Source: JAJPHF01 sp035293805 | GTDB lineage: Bacteria; Chloroflexota; UBA6077; JAJPHF01 | Direction of reading: 5' to 3' | DNA length: 64,000 bases | Assembly (NCBI GenBank): GCA_035293805.1 | Contig: DATGMD010000060.1 | Coordinates: 124,001 to 188,000, forward strand | Shown here: positions 42,645-50,581 of the stretch, piece by piece | Numbering within the stretch: the first letter of the stretch is position 1 | Layout: the number at the start of each line of letters is the position of its first letter | Position numbers and translations under genes: made by a program | The notes under the pieces: generated by a model | Databases searched by the model: none | The model's input: the letters and a program-made list of their open reading frames with translations, nothing else | What the model was told of the DNA's origin: nothing

Positions 42645-45600
42645 ATGGAAGAGGCCCGGCCGCCGCGGGAAAATAGGAGCGCCGCCCGCACGGCCCAGCC
42701 GGTGCCGATGCGCAGCGTCCGCCTGGCGAGCGCCGGCGCGCGAAGCACCGCGCGGGGCGGCGAGCGCCGGCCGTCTGGTACGCTGCGCGAGCGGCCCACC
42801 GCCCAGCGGCCCTGGGGCAGCGGCCTGCGGGCCCCCCACGGTCCGGCGGCCACACATGCCGAGCGGGGCGCGGAGCGCCGGCGGAGCCGGCCGCTAAGCC
42901 AGGTGGCCTTGCCGCTGCTCCGGGCCAGCGAGGCGCCCCTGTGGATCGTCGGCGGCGCGCTGAGCGTGCTGCTCGCCGGCGAGCTGCTCCAGCTCCTCAT
43001 CGGCCACGCGCTCGGGCCGTGGCGCGAGCTGTGTCTACTGGCCGCGGCGGGCACCGCGGCCGCGCTGGCCGCCTGGAGCGCGGTCAACAGCACGGCGCCC
43101 GGCCGCCTGTCGCCCGGCCTCGCGCGCTGGGGCGCGCTCGCCATCCTGGCCAGCCCGTGGTGCTGGCTCGCCGCCGGCTGCGCGCTCTGGGCCGCCGGAA
43201 TGCTCGCGCGCTGGCTGCTGCCCGCAAGCGGCCATTCCTGGGGGGCGTTCGCCGCGGGGCCGGTCCGCAGCCCGGTCGATCCCCTCCTGCTGGCCGACGT
43301 GGGCTTCCTTGGCCTGGCGCCCTGCTTTTTGGCCGGCATCGCGCTGGCCTTCCCAACGACCCCGTCGACGCTGCCCCGCGCGCGGCTGGTGATCGACGCC
43401 GTCGTGCTGCCGGCCGCGCTCGGCCTGCTGGCCTACCTGGCGCTGGGTCACGACAGCAGCGCGCCCTCGAACGGCGACCTGCACCTGCTACTGGTCGTGG
43501 CCTATCCGGTAGCCTACTGCGCCGTGGCGCTCGGCGCGGTGCTGGGCTATCGTCGGGTAGACGCGGCCGCCGTGCGCCAGGCGCCGAGCGCCGCCGGGAC
43601 CGCGCTGCCGTGGGGGCTGCCGCCGGCGGCCGCGGCGTCGCGCGGCTACCTCGTCTGGGCGACCGCCGCGTTCGTGCCCGGCGCGCTGCTGTTGGCCTGG
43701 GACACGCTGGCGCCGGGGGGCCTGCTCGAGCTGGGCGCCTACGCGGCGTTCCTGACCAGCTTCGCGCTCATCGGCCTCGAAGCGTTCGAAACGATGGTCG
43801 TGGGGGCGCCGCCCGCGGCGCGGCCCAGCGGGGCGGCTGCGCGGCCGGCGGGGCGCGGGCGCCGGCCGCCGGCCGGCCGCGAGCTGCTGCCGACCTGGTG
43901 GCCGAGCTGGAACCTCCCTCTCGCCGGGACCACCGCCGCAGCCGGCGTGTTGGTGATCGCGACGCTGGAGCTGCTCGTCGTCCACGACGTGCGGCCGGCG
44001 ATCTACCTGGGCTCCGTTGGGCTGCTGGCACTGGTGGTCAGCCGGCAGTTCATCACGCTCGTGGACAACGCGCGGCTCATCGGCCGGCTGCGCGTGGCGG
44101 GGGAGCTGGAGGCCCGGCTACGCGAGGTGGGGCTGGCGGTTAGCCGCAGCCTGGAGCAGCCGGAAGTCCTCGAACTCGTCTGCCAGGCGGGCCAGCGGGT
44201 CTTTCAGGCCGATACCGTGATCCTCTGGCGCGCGGACGCCCGCCAGCACACGCTGGAGGCGGTGGCCGCGGTGGGCAATCCGGCGCGCGACTTCGCGCGG
44301 GAGGGGCGCCGCCTCGACCTGGAGAACGACCAGGCGCTGGCCGTCCGGGTGTTCAACACTGCGCGCACCGAGCGGGTGGCGCCTGCCCTGCCCGGCCAGC
44401 GCAGCGACGGGTTTCTGACCACCGCAACGCGCTCGCAGGCGCTGCTCGCGGTGCCGCTGGTGTCCAACCGGCGGCCGCTCGGCGTGCTGGTGTTCGGCTC
44501 CGAGAACCCCGATGCCTTCGTGCCGGACGACGTGATCAAGGCGGAGCTGCTGGCCGCGCAGGCCGTGGGCGCGATGGAGAACGCGCGGCTGTACGGCGAG
44601 CTGGCGCGGCGTGCGCACGAGGCCGAGTCGCTGTACCAGCTGAGCGAGGCCACACAGCAGGCGCGAACCGCCGGTGACGTGGCCTGCGCCCTGTTGGAAG
44701 TGCTGCGTCATCGCCTGGGCTTCGTCCACGCCGCCGTCTACCGCACCGACGGCATCGCTCGCCCGCTGGTCCCCGTGGCGGTGGCCGAGGACGAGGGGCC
44801 GATCCTGTCCGTCGAGGGGCGTCGCGGCGGGCGGACGCCGGGCCTCAGCACCCACCTTACCGACCCGACGCTGCGTCAGGTGGCGACGACCGGCGAGCCC
44901 GCGCGGCTGGACGGCGTGGCGCGCGGCGAGCACCACTTCCTGCACGACGGCATGCAGGTGCGGCTCACCGTGCCGCTGAAGCTGGGCGACCAGGTGCTCG
45001 GCGTCGTCGACCTGGAGACGAGCCATCCCCAGGCGTACACGGGCGTCGGCGGTCGGACCGTGCTCTCCCTCGCGGCAGCCACCGCCCTGCGGATTCGCAA
45101 CCTCTACTTGGCGGAGGAGGCGCGGGAGATCGAGACGTACCGCGAGCTGGACCGGCTGAAGTCGGAGCTGCTGCAGACCGTGTCGCACGAGCTGCGCACC
45201 CCGCTGGGCGCGATCAAGGGCTTCACGACGACGCTGATGGAGCACGACCGGCGCCTCAGCCGCGAGGAGAAGCGCGAGTTCCTGGAGATCATCGACCAGG
45301 AGAGCGACCGCCTGCGCGGCCTGATCGAGGACCTGCTGGACATGACGAAGATCGAGGCCGGCGTGCTGCTCCTCGACCGGCAGGCCGTGTCGCTCGCCAA
45401 GCTGGTGGCCGACGCGGTGAAGGCGGTGGCCAGCCACTCGCCCGAGCACCGTTTTCAGGCGTCCGTCCCCTCCGATCTGTACGTCGAGGTGGACCCGCGG
45501 CGCGTGCGCCAGGTGCTCCACAACCTGCTCGAGAACGCCGTCAAGTACTCGCCGGATGGCGGCACGATCCACGTGCAGGCCGTGCGGGGCGCCGGGACCG

Positions 45601-45956
45601 GGGGCCAGGGGGCCGGGACGCGGGGCCAGGGGCCGGGGAAGGACGAGGCGTTCCGGCCCGCGACGCCCGACGGTCGGCCGCTGTCCGCCGAATGGGTGGT
45701 GATCAGCGTCCACGACCAGGGCATCGGCATCGCGCGGCAGGACCTGCCCAAAGTGTTCGAACGTTTCCACCGCGTGGACAACGAGGTGGGCCGGAAGGTG
45801 GGCGGCAGCGGACTGGGGCTGGCCATCTGCCGCGGCATCGTGGAGGCGCACGCGGGCCGCATCTGGGCCGAGAGCGAGCCCGGCGCCGGCAGCACCTTTA
45901 GCTTCACCCTCCCCCTGGCGGCCAGCGGCCAACCCCTCAACCTCTCAGACGACTGA
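42645..45956 (+). CDS. Membrane sensor histidine kinase with GAF domains
   Basis: About 1,103 residues. A basic, disordered N-terminus (about 90 residues) precedes eight or so hydrophobic segments (about 105-480). Two GAF-like domains follow (about 490-630 and 680-820), then a HisKA domain with phosphoacceptor H848 (SHELRTPLGAIKGF) and an HATPase domain with NLLENAVKYSPDGG, DQGIGI and GSGLGLAICRGIVEAH. Between the N and G1 boxes is an insertion of about 36 residues with a tandem Gly-rich repeat (GTGGQGAGTRGQGPG) encoded at about 45588-45640. No response regulator is adjacent; the GGDEF regulator at 3.9 kb is one possible partner. The start codon is uncertain (42645 or 42708). Confidence 0.92.
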   Translation: MEEARPPRENRSAARTAQPVPMRSVRLASAGARSTARGGERRPSGTLRERPTAQRPWGSGLRAPHGPAATHAERGAERRRSRPLSQVALPLLRASEAPLWIVGGALSVLLAGELLQLLIGHALGPWRELCLLAAAGTAAALAAWSAVNSTAPGRLSPGLARWGALAILASPWCWLAAGCALWAAGMLARWLLPASGHSWGAFAAGPVRSPVDPLLLADVGFLGLAPCFLAGIALAFPTTPSTLPRARLVIDAVVLPAALGLLAYLALGHDSSAPSNGDLHLLLVVAYPVAYCAVALGAVLGYRRVDAAAVRQAPSAAGTALPWGLPPAAAASRGYLVWATAAFVPGALLLAWDTLAPGGLLELGAYAAFLTSFALIGLEAFETMVVGAPPAARPSGAAARPAGRGRRPPAGRELLPTWWPSWNLPLAGTTAAAGVLVIATLELLVVHDVRPAIYLGSVGLLALVVSRQFITLVDNARLIGRLRVAGELEARLREVGLAVSRSLEQPEVLELVCQAGQRVFQADTVILWRADARQHTLEAVAAVGNPARDFAREGRRLDLENDQALAVRVFNTARTERVAPALPGQRSDGFLTTATRSQALLAVPLVSNRRPLGVLVFGSENPDAFVPDDVIKAELLAAQAVGAMENARLYGELARRAHEAESLYQLSEATQQARTAGDVACALLEVLRHRLGFVHAAVYRTDGIARPLVPVAVAEDEGPILSVEGRRGGRTPGLSTHLTDPTLRQVATTGEPARLDGVARGEHHFLHDGMQVRLTVPLKLGDQVLGVVDLETSHPQAYTGVGGRTVLSLAAATALRIRNLYLAEEAREIETYRELDRLKSELLQTVSHELRTPLGAIKGFTTTLMEHDRRLSREEKREFLEIIDQESDRLRGLIEDLLDMTKIEAGVLLLDRQAVSLAKLVADAVKAVASHSPEHRFQASVPSDLYVEVDPRRVRQVLHNLLENAVKYSPDGGTIHVQAVRGAGTGGQGAGTRGQGPGKDEAFRPATPDGRPLSAEWVVISVHDQGIGIARQDLPKVFERFHRVDNEVGRKVGGSGLGLAICRGIVEAHAGRIWAESEPGAGSTFSFTLPLAASGQPLNLSDD

Positions 45957-46315
45957 GCCTCGGCCGGGTGGGCCGCTCCTGGGTGGCCAGCTCGGCTCGG
46001 GCCACCACTTCGGGGACCCCGGGCCGCGCGGCGCACGTGGGGCACACCCCTCGCCGCGCCGGGGGGCCACCCTCTGGCGCCCGCGGCACCCGCTGGGTAC
46101 GCTGCTGTCAAGTGGCCTGTGATGTGGACGTGACACATAACGTTGGGTCCGTGACCTCCCTGTGATCGATGTTCCGTACAATGGCGGCGTTCGTCTGGTG
46201 GTGTCAGCCCGCCGCGGCACGCGACCCGCCCGCGGGAACCGCCCGCCGCGTCCCCGGCCCGCTGCCGGGGGGCGGCCTCGCACGCGAGCTGACCGTCCAA
46301 TCGAGAGGAGTACAC
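45957..46315 (+). promoter_or_regulatory. Gene-free region before the 67-residue protein
   Basis: No gene is supported in these 359 bases. A TACAAT (-10-like, five of six) lies at 46177-46182 in an AT-richer patch (46120-46185), 134 bases before the next start codon, with no clear -35. The rest is G/C-rich. Confidence 0.35.
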
Positions 46316-46519
46316 ATGGAGGAACGCGCGTGCGCGGACGAGCGTGTGGAGTCCGGGCCCGCGGTGGCGGCCGAGGTGCCGCTCACCGCGACCGACCGTG
46401 AGCGGCTCACGTTCTTTAAGTGGCGGTACGTCTTGCAGGCCGACGGGTTTGCGGTGCCGCAGGCGCGCCGGCTCACGTTCATGCGCTGGCTGTACCTGCA
46501 AGGCCGCTTGGTGGAATAG
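46316..46519 (+). CDS. Small protein with internal RLTFxxWxY repeat
   Basis: A 67-residue protein with a strong ribosome-binding site (GAGAGGAG). The N-terminal 25 residues are acidic. The rest holds two copies of one motif, RLTFFKWRY (30-38) and RLTFMRWLY (52-60), separated by 13 residues, and ends LQGRLVE. The repeated Leu-Thr-Phe...Trp-x-Tyr spacing suggests two amphipathic helices. No named family is known to me. It lies between a histidine kinase and a Xer recombinase. Confidence 0.75.
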   Translation: MEERACADERVESGPAVAAEVPLTATDRERLTFFKWRYVLQADGFAVPQARRLTFMRWLYLQGRLVE

Positions 46520-47133
46520 CGCCACCCACGGGGTGCAGCGGCCTTGCCGGTGCCCGCGGCCGCCAGCTACCCTGTAGGGGCCGCGCCGAGCGCAACGGGG
46601 CGCTCGGCGGGCGACGTTCCGAGGGCGAGGGAAGCCCGTGGCGGGCCTGCTCAGACGCCGGAAGGCGTCCACCTCGACCGCGGACGCGGCGCGGCATCGT
46701 CCACGGGCCTGGAGCCTGGCGACGCACCCCGACGGCGGGGGCGGCGCCCCGGCGCTCGCGACGATGATCCTCACCCCGCCATCAGCCGGCATCTCAGCGG
46801 CGAGCTGCCACGGTCTCTGGCGCCGATGGCCGCGAGCGCGACGACGCGCCCGGATGCCACCGTCTGGCAGACCTCCTAGCCGGCGCCCCAGGACGCATAG
46901 ACGAAGGCAGCGAGTACCAACGGCCTTAAGGGGAACCCTCTCCGGGAATGGAGTCGCGAGCGCGGCGAACGCGCGCCACGCCTGGCCCGGCGCTCGGCGG
47001 ATTGGGCGCGTCGCGCCCGAGGGCGAGCGGCCCCCGCCACGCCCGCGGGCGTGGCGGGGCCGGCGAGCGGCGTGGTAGACTCCACCGCAGGCCCGGCGGG
47101 GAACCAGGCTGGCCGTTCAGGCTGGAGGACCCA
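46520..47133. other. Gene-poor stretch before the Xer recombinase gene
   Basis: These 614 bases contain several overlapping open frames rich in Arg, Pro and Gly on both strands, none with a convincing start or protein-like composition. No tRNA, hairpin of note or repeat was recognised. It may hold a decayed gene. Confidence 0.4.
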
Positions 47134-48054
47134 ATGGAAGAGCACATCATCCGCTTCCTCCGCTTCCTCAACGACGACCGAGGGCTGACACCCAACACCG
47201 TGGCGGCTTACCAGAACGACCTCCGCCAGTTCGAAGAGTACCTGCACGCGCGCCACGCGCGCGGCAACGGCAACGGCCACGCCAGCCACGCGGACTTGCT
47301 CGACGCCGCGGACCGAACCGCCGTCACCGACTTCGTGCTGGGCCTGCGCGAGCGCGGCTACGCGCCCGCCACGGTGGCCCGCAAGATCGCCGCGATCAAG
47401 TCGCTGTTCCACTACCTGCACAAGAACTCCATCATCGCCGAAGACCCGACTGTCCACCTGGAAGCGCCGAAGGTCGGCAAGCCGCTGCCGCGGGCGATCT
47501 CGGTGAGCGAGGTCCAGCGCCTGCTCAGCTACGGGCGCGACCGCACTACTCCCGACGCGCTGCGCGACTGCGCGATGCTGGAGCTGCTGTACGCCACCGG
47601 CATGCGGGTCACCGAGCTGGTGTCGCTGGACATCGAGGACCTCGATCTGAGCGAGGGGCGCGTGCGCTGCGTGGGCCGCGGGCGGCGCGTGCGCGTGCTG
47701 CCTATCCGCCAGACGGCGGGCGAGGCCGTGCGCCAGTACGTCGAGCGCGGGCGGAGCGCGCTCCTGCGCGCGCCCAGCTCGCACGGCCCGCTGTTCCTGA
47801 ACCACCGCGGCCAACGCCTGACCCGCCAGGGCTTCTGGCTGATCATCAAGGCGCGCGCCCGCGACGCCGGCATCACCACCAGCATCACGCCGCACACCCT
47901 GCGCCACTCCTTCGCGGCGCACCGGCTGAGCGACGGGGAAGACCTGCGCTCGCTGCAGGCGAAGCTCGGCCACGCCAGCATCTCGACGACCCAGATCTAC
48001 ACGCAGGTGGCCGGCCCGGCGGCGCCGCGGCTGGTCGAGGTGGGCAGCCGCTGA
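47134..48054 (+). CDS. Tyrosine recombinase, XerC/XerD type
   Basis: About 306 residues from the ATG at 47134, preceded by CTGGAGGA. The N-terminal SAM-like core-binding domain (1-110) includes GLTPNTVAAYQNDLRQFEEY. Catalytic residues visible are R158 (ATGMRVTEL), H254 and R257 (TPHTLRHSF), H280 (LGHASISTTQIY) and nucleophile Y289. The beta-hairpin lysine that is usual in GKGxK is an arginine here (GRGRRVRVL, about residue 182). It probably resolves chromosome dimers, but XerC and XerD cannot be told apart. No dif site was recognised. Confidence 0.92.
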   Translation: MEEHIIRFLRFLNDDRGLTPNTVAAYQNDLRQFEEYLHARHARGNGNGHASHADLLDAADRTAVTDFVLGLRERGYAPATVARKIAAIKSLFHYLHKNSIIAEDPTVHLEAPKVGKPLPRAISVSEVQRLLSYGRDRTTPDALRDCAMLELLYATGMRVTELVSLDIEDLDLSEGRVRCVGRGRRVRVLPIRQTAGEAVRQYVERGRSALLRAPSSHGPLFLNHRGQRLTRQGFWLIIKARARDAGITTSITPHTLRHSFAAHRLSDGEDLRSLQAKLGHASISTTQIYTQVAGPAAPRLVEVGSR

Positions 48055-48085
48055 CCGCGGGCCAACCGCGCGCCTCCTGGCGATC

Positions 48086-48141
48086 GCCGCCCTGAAGCGC
48101 TGCCCCCCGCCGACTGGCCGGGAGCCGCCCTTCAGGGCGGC
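48086..48141 (+). terminator. Alternative-hairpin structure between xer and nuoA
   Basis: GCCGCCCTGAAG at 48086-48097 is the exact inverse of CTTCAGGGCGGC at 48130-48141. The second copy also folds on itself (GCCGCCC, TTCA, GGGCGGC at 48124-48141). The two pairings are mutually exclusive, as in an attenuator. It lies between the recombinase stop and the nuo promoter; a simple terminator is the default reading. Confidence 0.5.
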
Positions 48142-48164
48142 ACCGCTTCTGGGCCGGGAGCACG

Positions 48165-48173
48165 TGATATACT
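48165..48173 (+). promoter_or_regulatory. Candidate extended -10 promoter for the nuo operon
   Basis: TGATATACT is an extended -10 (TGn plus TATACT), 109 bases before the nuoA ATG in an AT-richer patch. The hexamer 17 bases upstream (GCTTCT) is a poor -35, consistent with the extended -10 class. Confidence 0.5.
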
Positions 48174-48281
48174 TTCATTGGCAGCGCCACAGCGGCTTCT
48201 AGCGCGAAAGCTCCCGGTTCCCGGGTCGCGTGGGGGGCCGCTGCCGACTGCTAGGGACTGGCGCGACGCGGGAGAGCCACG

Positions 48282-48638
48282 ATGCTTGACTCCTTCGGCC
48301 CGGTGCTACTCTTCCTGGGGGTCGCCATCGCCTTTGCGATCATCCCGCTGGTGATCGCCCGCCTGGTCACGCCGCACAACCCCAACAGCGTGAAGCTCGA
48401 GCCGTACGAGTGCGGCGTTGAGACGATCGGCGAATCGCACGTCCAGTTCAATACGCGGTTCTATCTGTACGCGCTCATCTTCGCGATTTTCGACGTCGAG
48501 TCCGTCTTCATCTTCCCCTGGGCCGTGTCGTACGGCGGGTTGGGGCTGTTCGCCCTGGTGGAGATGGTGATTTTCATCCTGATCCTGCTGGTGGGCTTCG
48601 CCTACGCCTGGCGGAAGCGGGCCCTCGAGTGGCGGTAG
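48282..48638 (+). CDS. nuoA: NADH-quinone oxidoreductase subunit A
   Basis: The 118-residue membrane subunit of Complex I. Three hydrophobic segments are visible, with the conserved loop KLEPYECGVETIGESHVQFN containing the family cysteine, and FAIFDVESVFIFPWAV. GGGAGAG precedes the ATG. It heads the nuoABCHJKLMN operon, 67 bases before nuoB. Confidence 0.96.
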   Translation: MLDSFGPVLLFLGVAIAFAIIPLVIARLVTPHNPNSVKLEPYECGVETIGESHVQFNTRFYLYALIFAIFDVESVFIFPWAVSYGGLGLFALVEMVIFILILLVGFAYAWRKRALEWR

Positions 48639-48705
48639 CTCCCGGCGCGCTCCGGGCGGCCGCGGTGCGGCGGCTGCCGAGCGGGCCGGGGAGGGAATAG
48701 CGAGC

Positions 48706-49251
48706 ATGGCACAGACAGTCGATCGGGCGCCGGCCGAGCCGCTCCAGACGGAGTCGCTGGTGCCGATCCCGCCCGAGGTCAAGCAGAACGTCTTCGTGAC
48801 GTCGCTGAACACGCTGTTCAACTGGGCGCGCAGCAACTCGCTGTGGCCGTTCCCGCTGGGGACCGCGTGCTGCGCGATCGAGTTCATGGCGGTGGGCGCG
48901 GGCCGCTTCGACATCAGCCGCTTTGGCGCCGAGGTCGTGCGCTTCTCCCCGCGCCAGGCCGACGTGATGCTCGTCGCGGGCACGGTGACGACGAAGATGG
49001 CGCCGGTCGTGCGGCGCATCTACGACCAGATGGCCGAGCCGAAGTACGTCATCGCGATGGGCGCCTGCACGATCTGCGGCGGGCCGTTCCAGGGCTCGTA
49101 CAGCACGGTGCCGGGCATCGACAATTTCGTGCCCGTCGACATCCACGTGCCCGGCTGCCCGCCGCGGCCCGACGCGCTGCTGTACGGGCTGATGCGGCTG
49201 CAAGAGAAGGTCAAGCGGCAGCAGACCATCGGCGCCCCCAAGCGCAAGTAG
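48706..49251 (+). CDS. nuoB: NADH-quinone oxidoreductase subunit B
   Basis: The 181-residue subunit that holds the terminal Fe-S cluster N2 at the quinone site. The ligands are the adjacent C55-C56 (GTACCAIEF), C121 (MGACTICGGPF) and C151 (PGCPPRP). The sequence GRFDISRFGAEVVRFSPRQAD is typical. Length is normal. It lies in the peripheral arm with NuoC, NuoD and NuoI, the last two of which are not encoded here. Confidence 0.96.
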   Translation: MAQTVDRAPAEPLQTESLVPIPPEVKQNVFVTSLNTLFNWARSNSLWPFPLGTACCAIEFMAVGAGRFDISRFGAEVVRFSPRQADVMLVAGTVTTKMAPVVRRIYDQMAEPKYVIAMGACTICGGPFQGSYSTVPGIDNFVPVDIHVPGCPPRPDALLYGLMRLQEKVKRQQTIGAPKRK

Positions 49252-49306
49252 CCGGGGCCGGCCCTCACCCAGGGCCGGACCGTGACCCGCGAACGACGGT
49301 AGGAAG

Positions 49307-50503
49307 ATGGCAAGCTCCGAGAGGCCCCCGGACAGCGAGAGCAGCAGCGCCCCGCCGCCCGAGCAGGTCGGCGAGCAGGCGCCGCCCAGCGGCGAGCCGG
49401 CGCGGAGCGCGCCGCCGCCGGCGGGCGAGGCCGCGCCGCGGGCGCCGCGCGCCGCGGGGACGACGCCCCCGGCGCCGGTCGAGCCAGGCGCCCCGGGGGG
49501 CGAGGTCGCCGCGCCGCCGAACGCCGGGAGCGAGCCGCCGGCGAAGCCCGCGGCCGCGCCGGCGGCGGGCCAGGGGAAAACGTCGGCCCCGGCCGGCGAG
49601 GGCGCGGGCGCGACAAGCGCGCCGGCGCCGCCCGCCAAGCCGTCCGTCGACGCGGAGGAGAGCGCCGCGGCGGAGGTGGCGAGCGGCCCGCCCGCGGGCG
49701 AGCGGCCCGCCCGCCCGCCACGCCCGGCGCCCGCGGAGGGCGCCCCGGCGGCTGAGCGCCCGGCGCGGCCCGCTCGGCCCGCCCCGGCGGCGGGCGAAGG
49801 TGGCGCCGCGGCTCCGGCGGGCGAGGGGGGCGCTCCCGCGCGGCCGGCGCGACCGACCGCGGCGGCCGGCGAGGGGGCGCCCGCGCGACCGGCGCCGGCG
49901 CGGCCGGCGGCGCGCGCCCAGCAGCCCGCGGCGCCGCCGCCGCCCGACGAGAAGGCGCTGGCGCACCCGATCAGCAAGGCGCTGGCGCCGCTGGCGCCCA
50001 ACATCGACTCGCGCTTCGTGCACTCTTATCTGGAGATGGTCATTCCGGCGGAGCGGCTGCTCGAGGCGGCGCGGATGCTGCGCGAGCAGTTCGACTACGA
50101 CTACCTGTCCCAGGTGACGGCGGTCGATTGGCCCGACCGCTTCGAGCTGGTCTACACGCTCTACCACCTGCAGGACTGGCAGCGGCACGTCGCCGAGGAC
50201 CCGGAAGGGCCGAAGGGCATCGTGCTGCGCGTGAACCTGCCGCGCGTCGACGAGCCGCGCGTCGTCTCGCTGATCTCGGTCTGGCCCGGGGCGGACTTCC
50301 AGGAGCGCGAGGTGTACGACATGTTCGGCATCCGCTTCGTGGGCCACCCGGACCTGCGGCGCATCCTGCTGGACGACGACTTCCCGGGCTTTCCGCTACG
50401 CAAGGACTTCACGATCGACCCCGAGTACGTGCTAGTGCGACACCTGGCACGCGGGGCCGAAGGGCAACTCGATTACGTCGACGCGGGCGACGCTCACGCT
50501 TGA
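49307..50503 (+). CDS. nuoC: NADH-quinone oxidoreductase subunit C with long Ala/Pro-rich N-terminal extension
   Basis: Residues from about 215 to 398 are a complete NuoC: VHSYLEMVIPAERLLEAARM, VTAVDWPDRFELVYTLYHL, then WPGADFQEREVYDMFGI and DDDFPGFPLRKDF. Before that is a 215-residue stretch made almost entirely of Ala, Pro, Gly, Glu and Arg in short repeats (APAAGEG, ARPARPA). No signal or helix is seen. AGGAAG lies just before the ATG at 49307, which supports translation of the extension, but an internal start cannot be excluded. It is not fused to NuoD. Confidence 0.93.
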   Translation: MASSERPPDSESSSAPPPEQVGEQAPPSGEPARSAPPPAGEAAPRAPRAAGTTPPAPVEPGAPGGEVAAPPNAGSEPPAKPAAAPAAGQGKTSAPAGEGAGATSAPAPPAKPSVDAEESAAAEVASGPPAGERPARPPRPAPAEGAPAAERPARPARPAPAAGEGGAAAPAGEGGAPARPARPTAAAGEGAPARPAPARPAARAQQPAAPPPPDEKALAHPISKALAPLAPNIDSRFVHSYLEMVIPAERLLEAARMLREQFDYDYLSQVTAVDWPDRFELVYTLYHLQDWQRHVAEDPEGPKGIVLRVNLPRVDEPRVVSLISVWPGADFQEREVYDMFGIRFVGHPDLRRILLDDDFPGFPLRKDFTIDPEYVLVRHLARGAEGQLDYVDAGDAHA

Positions 50504-50581
50504 TGCGGGGTGGCGCGCGCCGCGCGGCCGCGATTACGTGTTCTCGGGCGCTCAGCTAGCAGCACTCGGCGGTGGTGAAGG

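Noticed and set aside
46544..47078. Two overlapping open frames before the Xer gene
   Set aside because: Both are Arg/Pro/Gly-rich with no ribosome-binding site and no protein-like pattern; the frame at 46948 continuous with xer was trimmed to the ATG at 47134, which has a strong ribosome-binding site.
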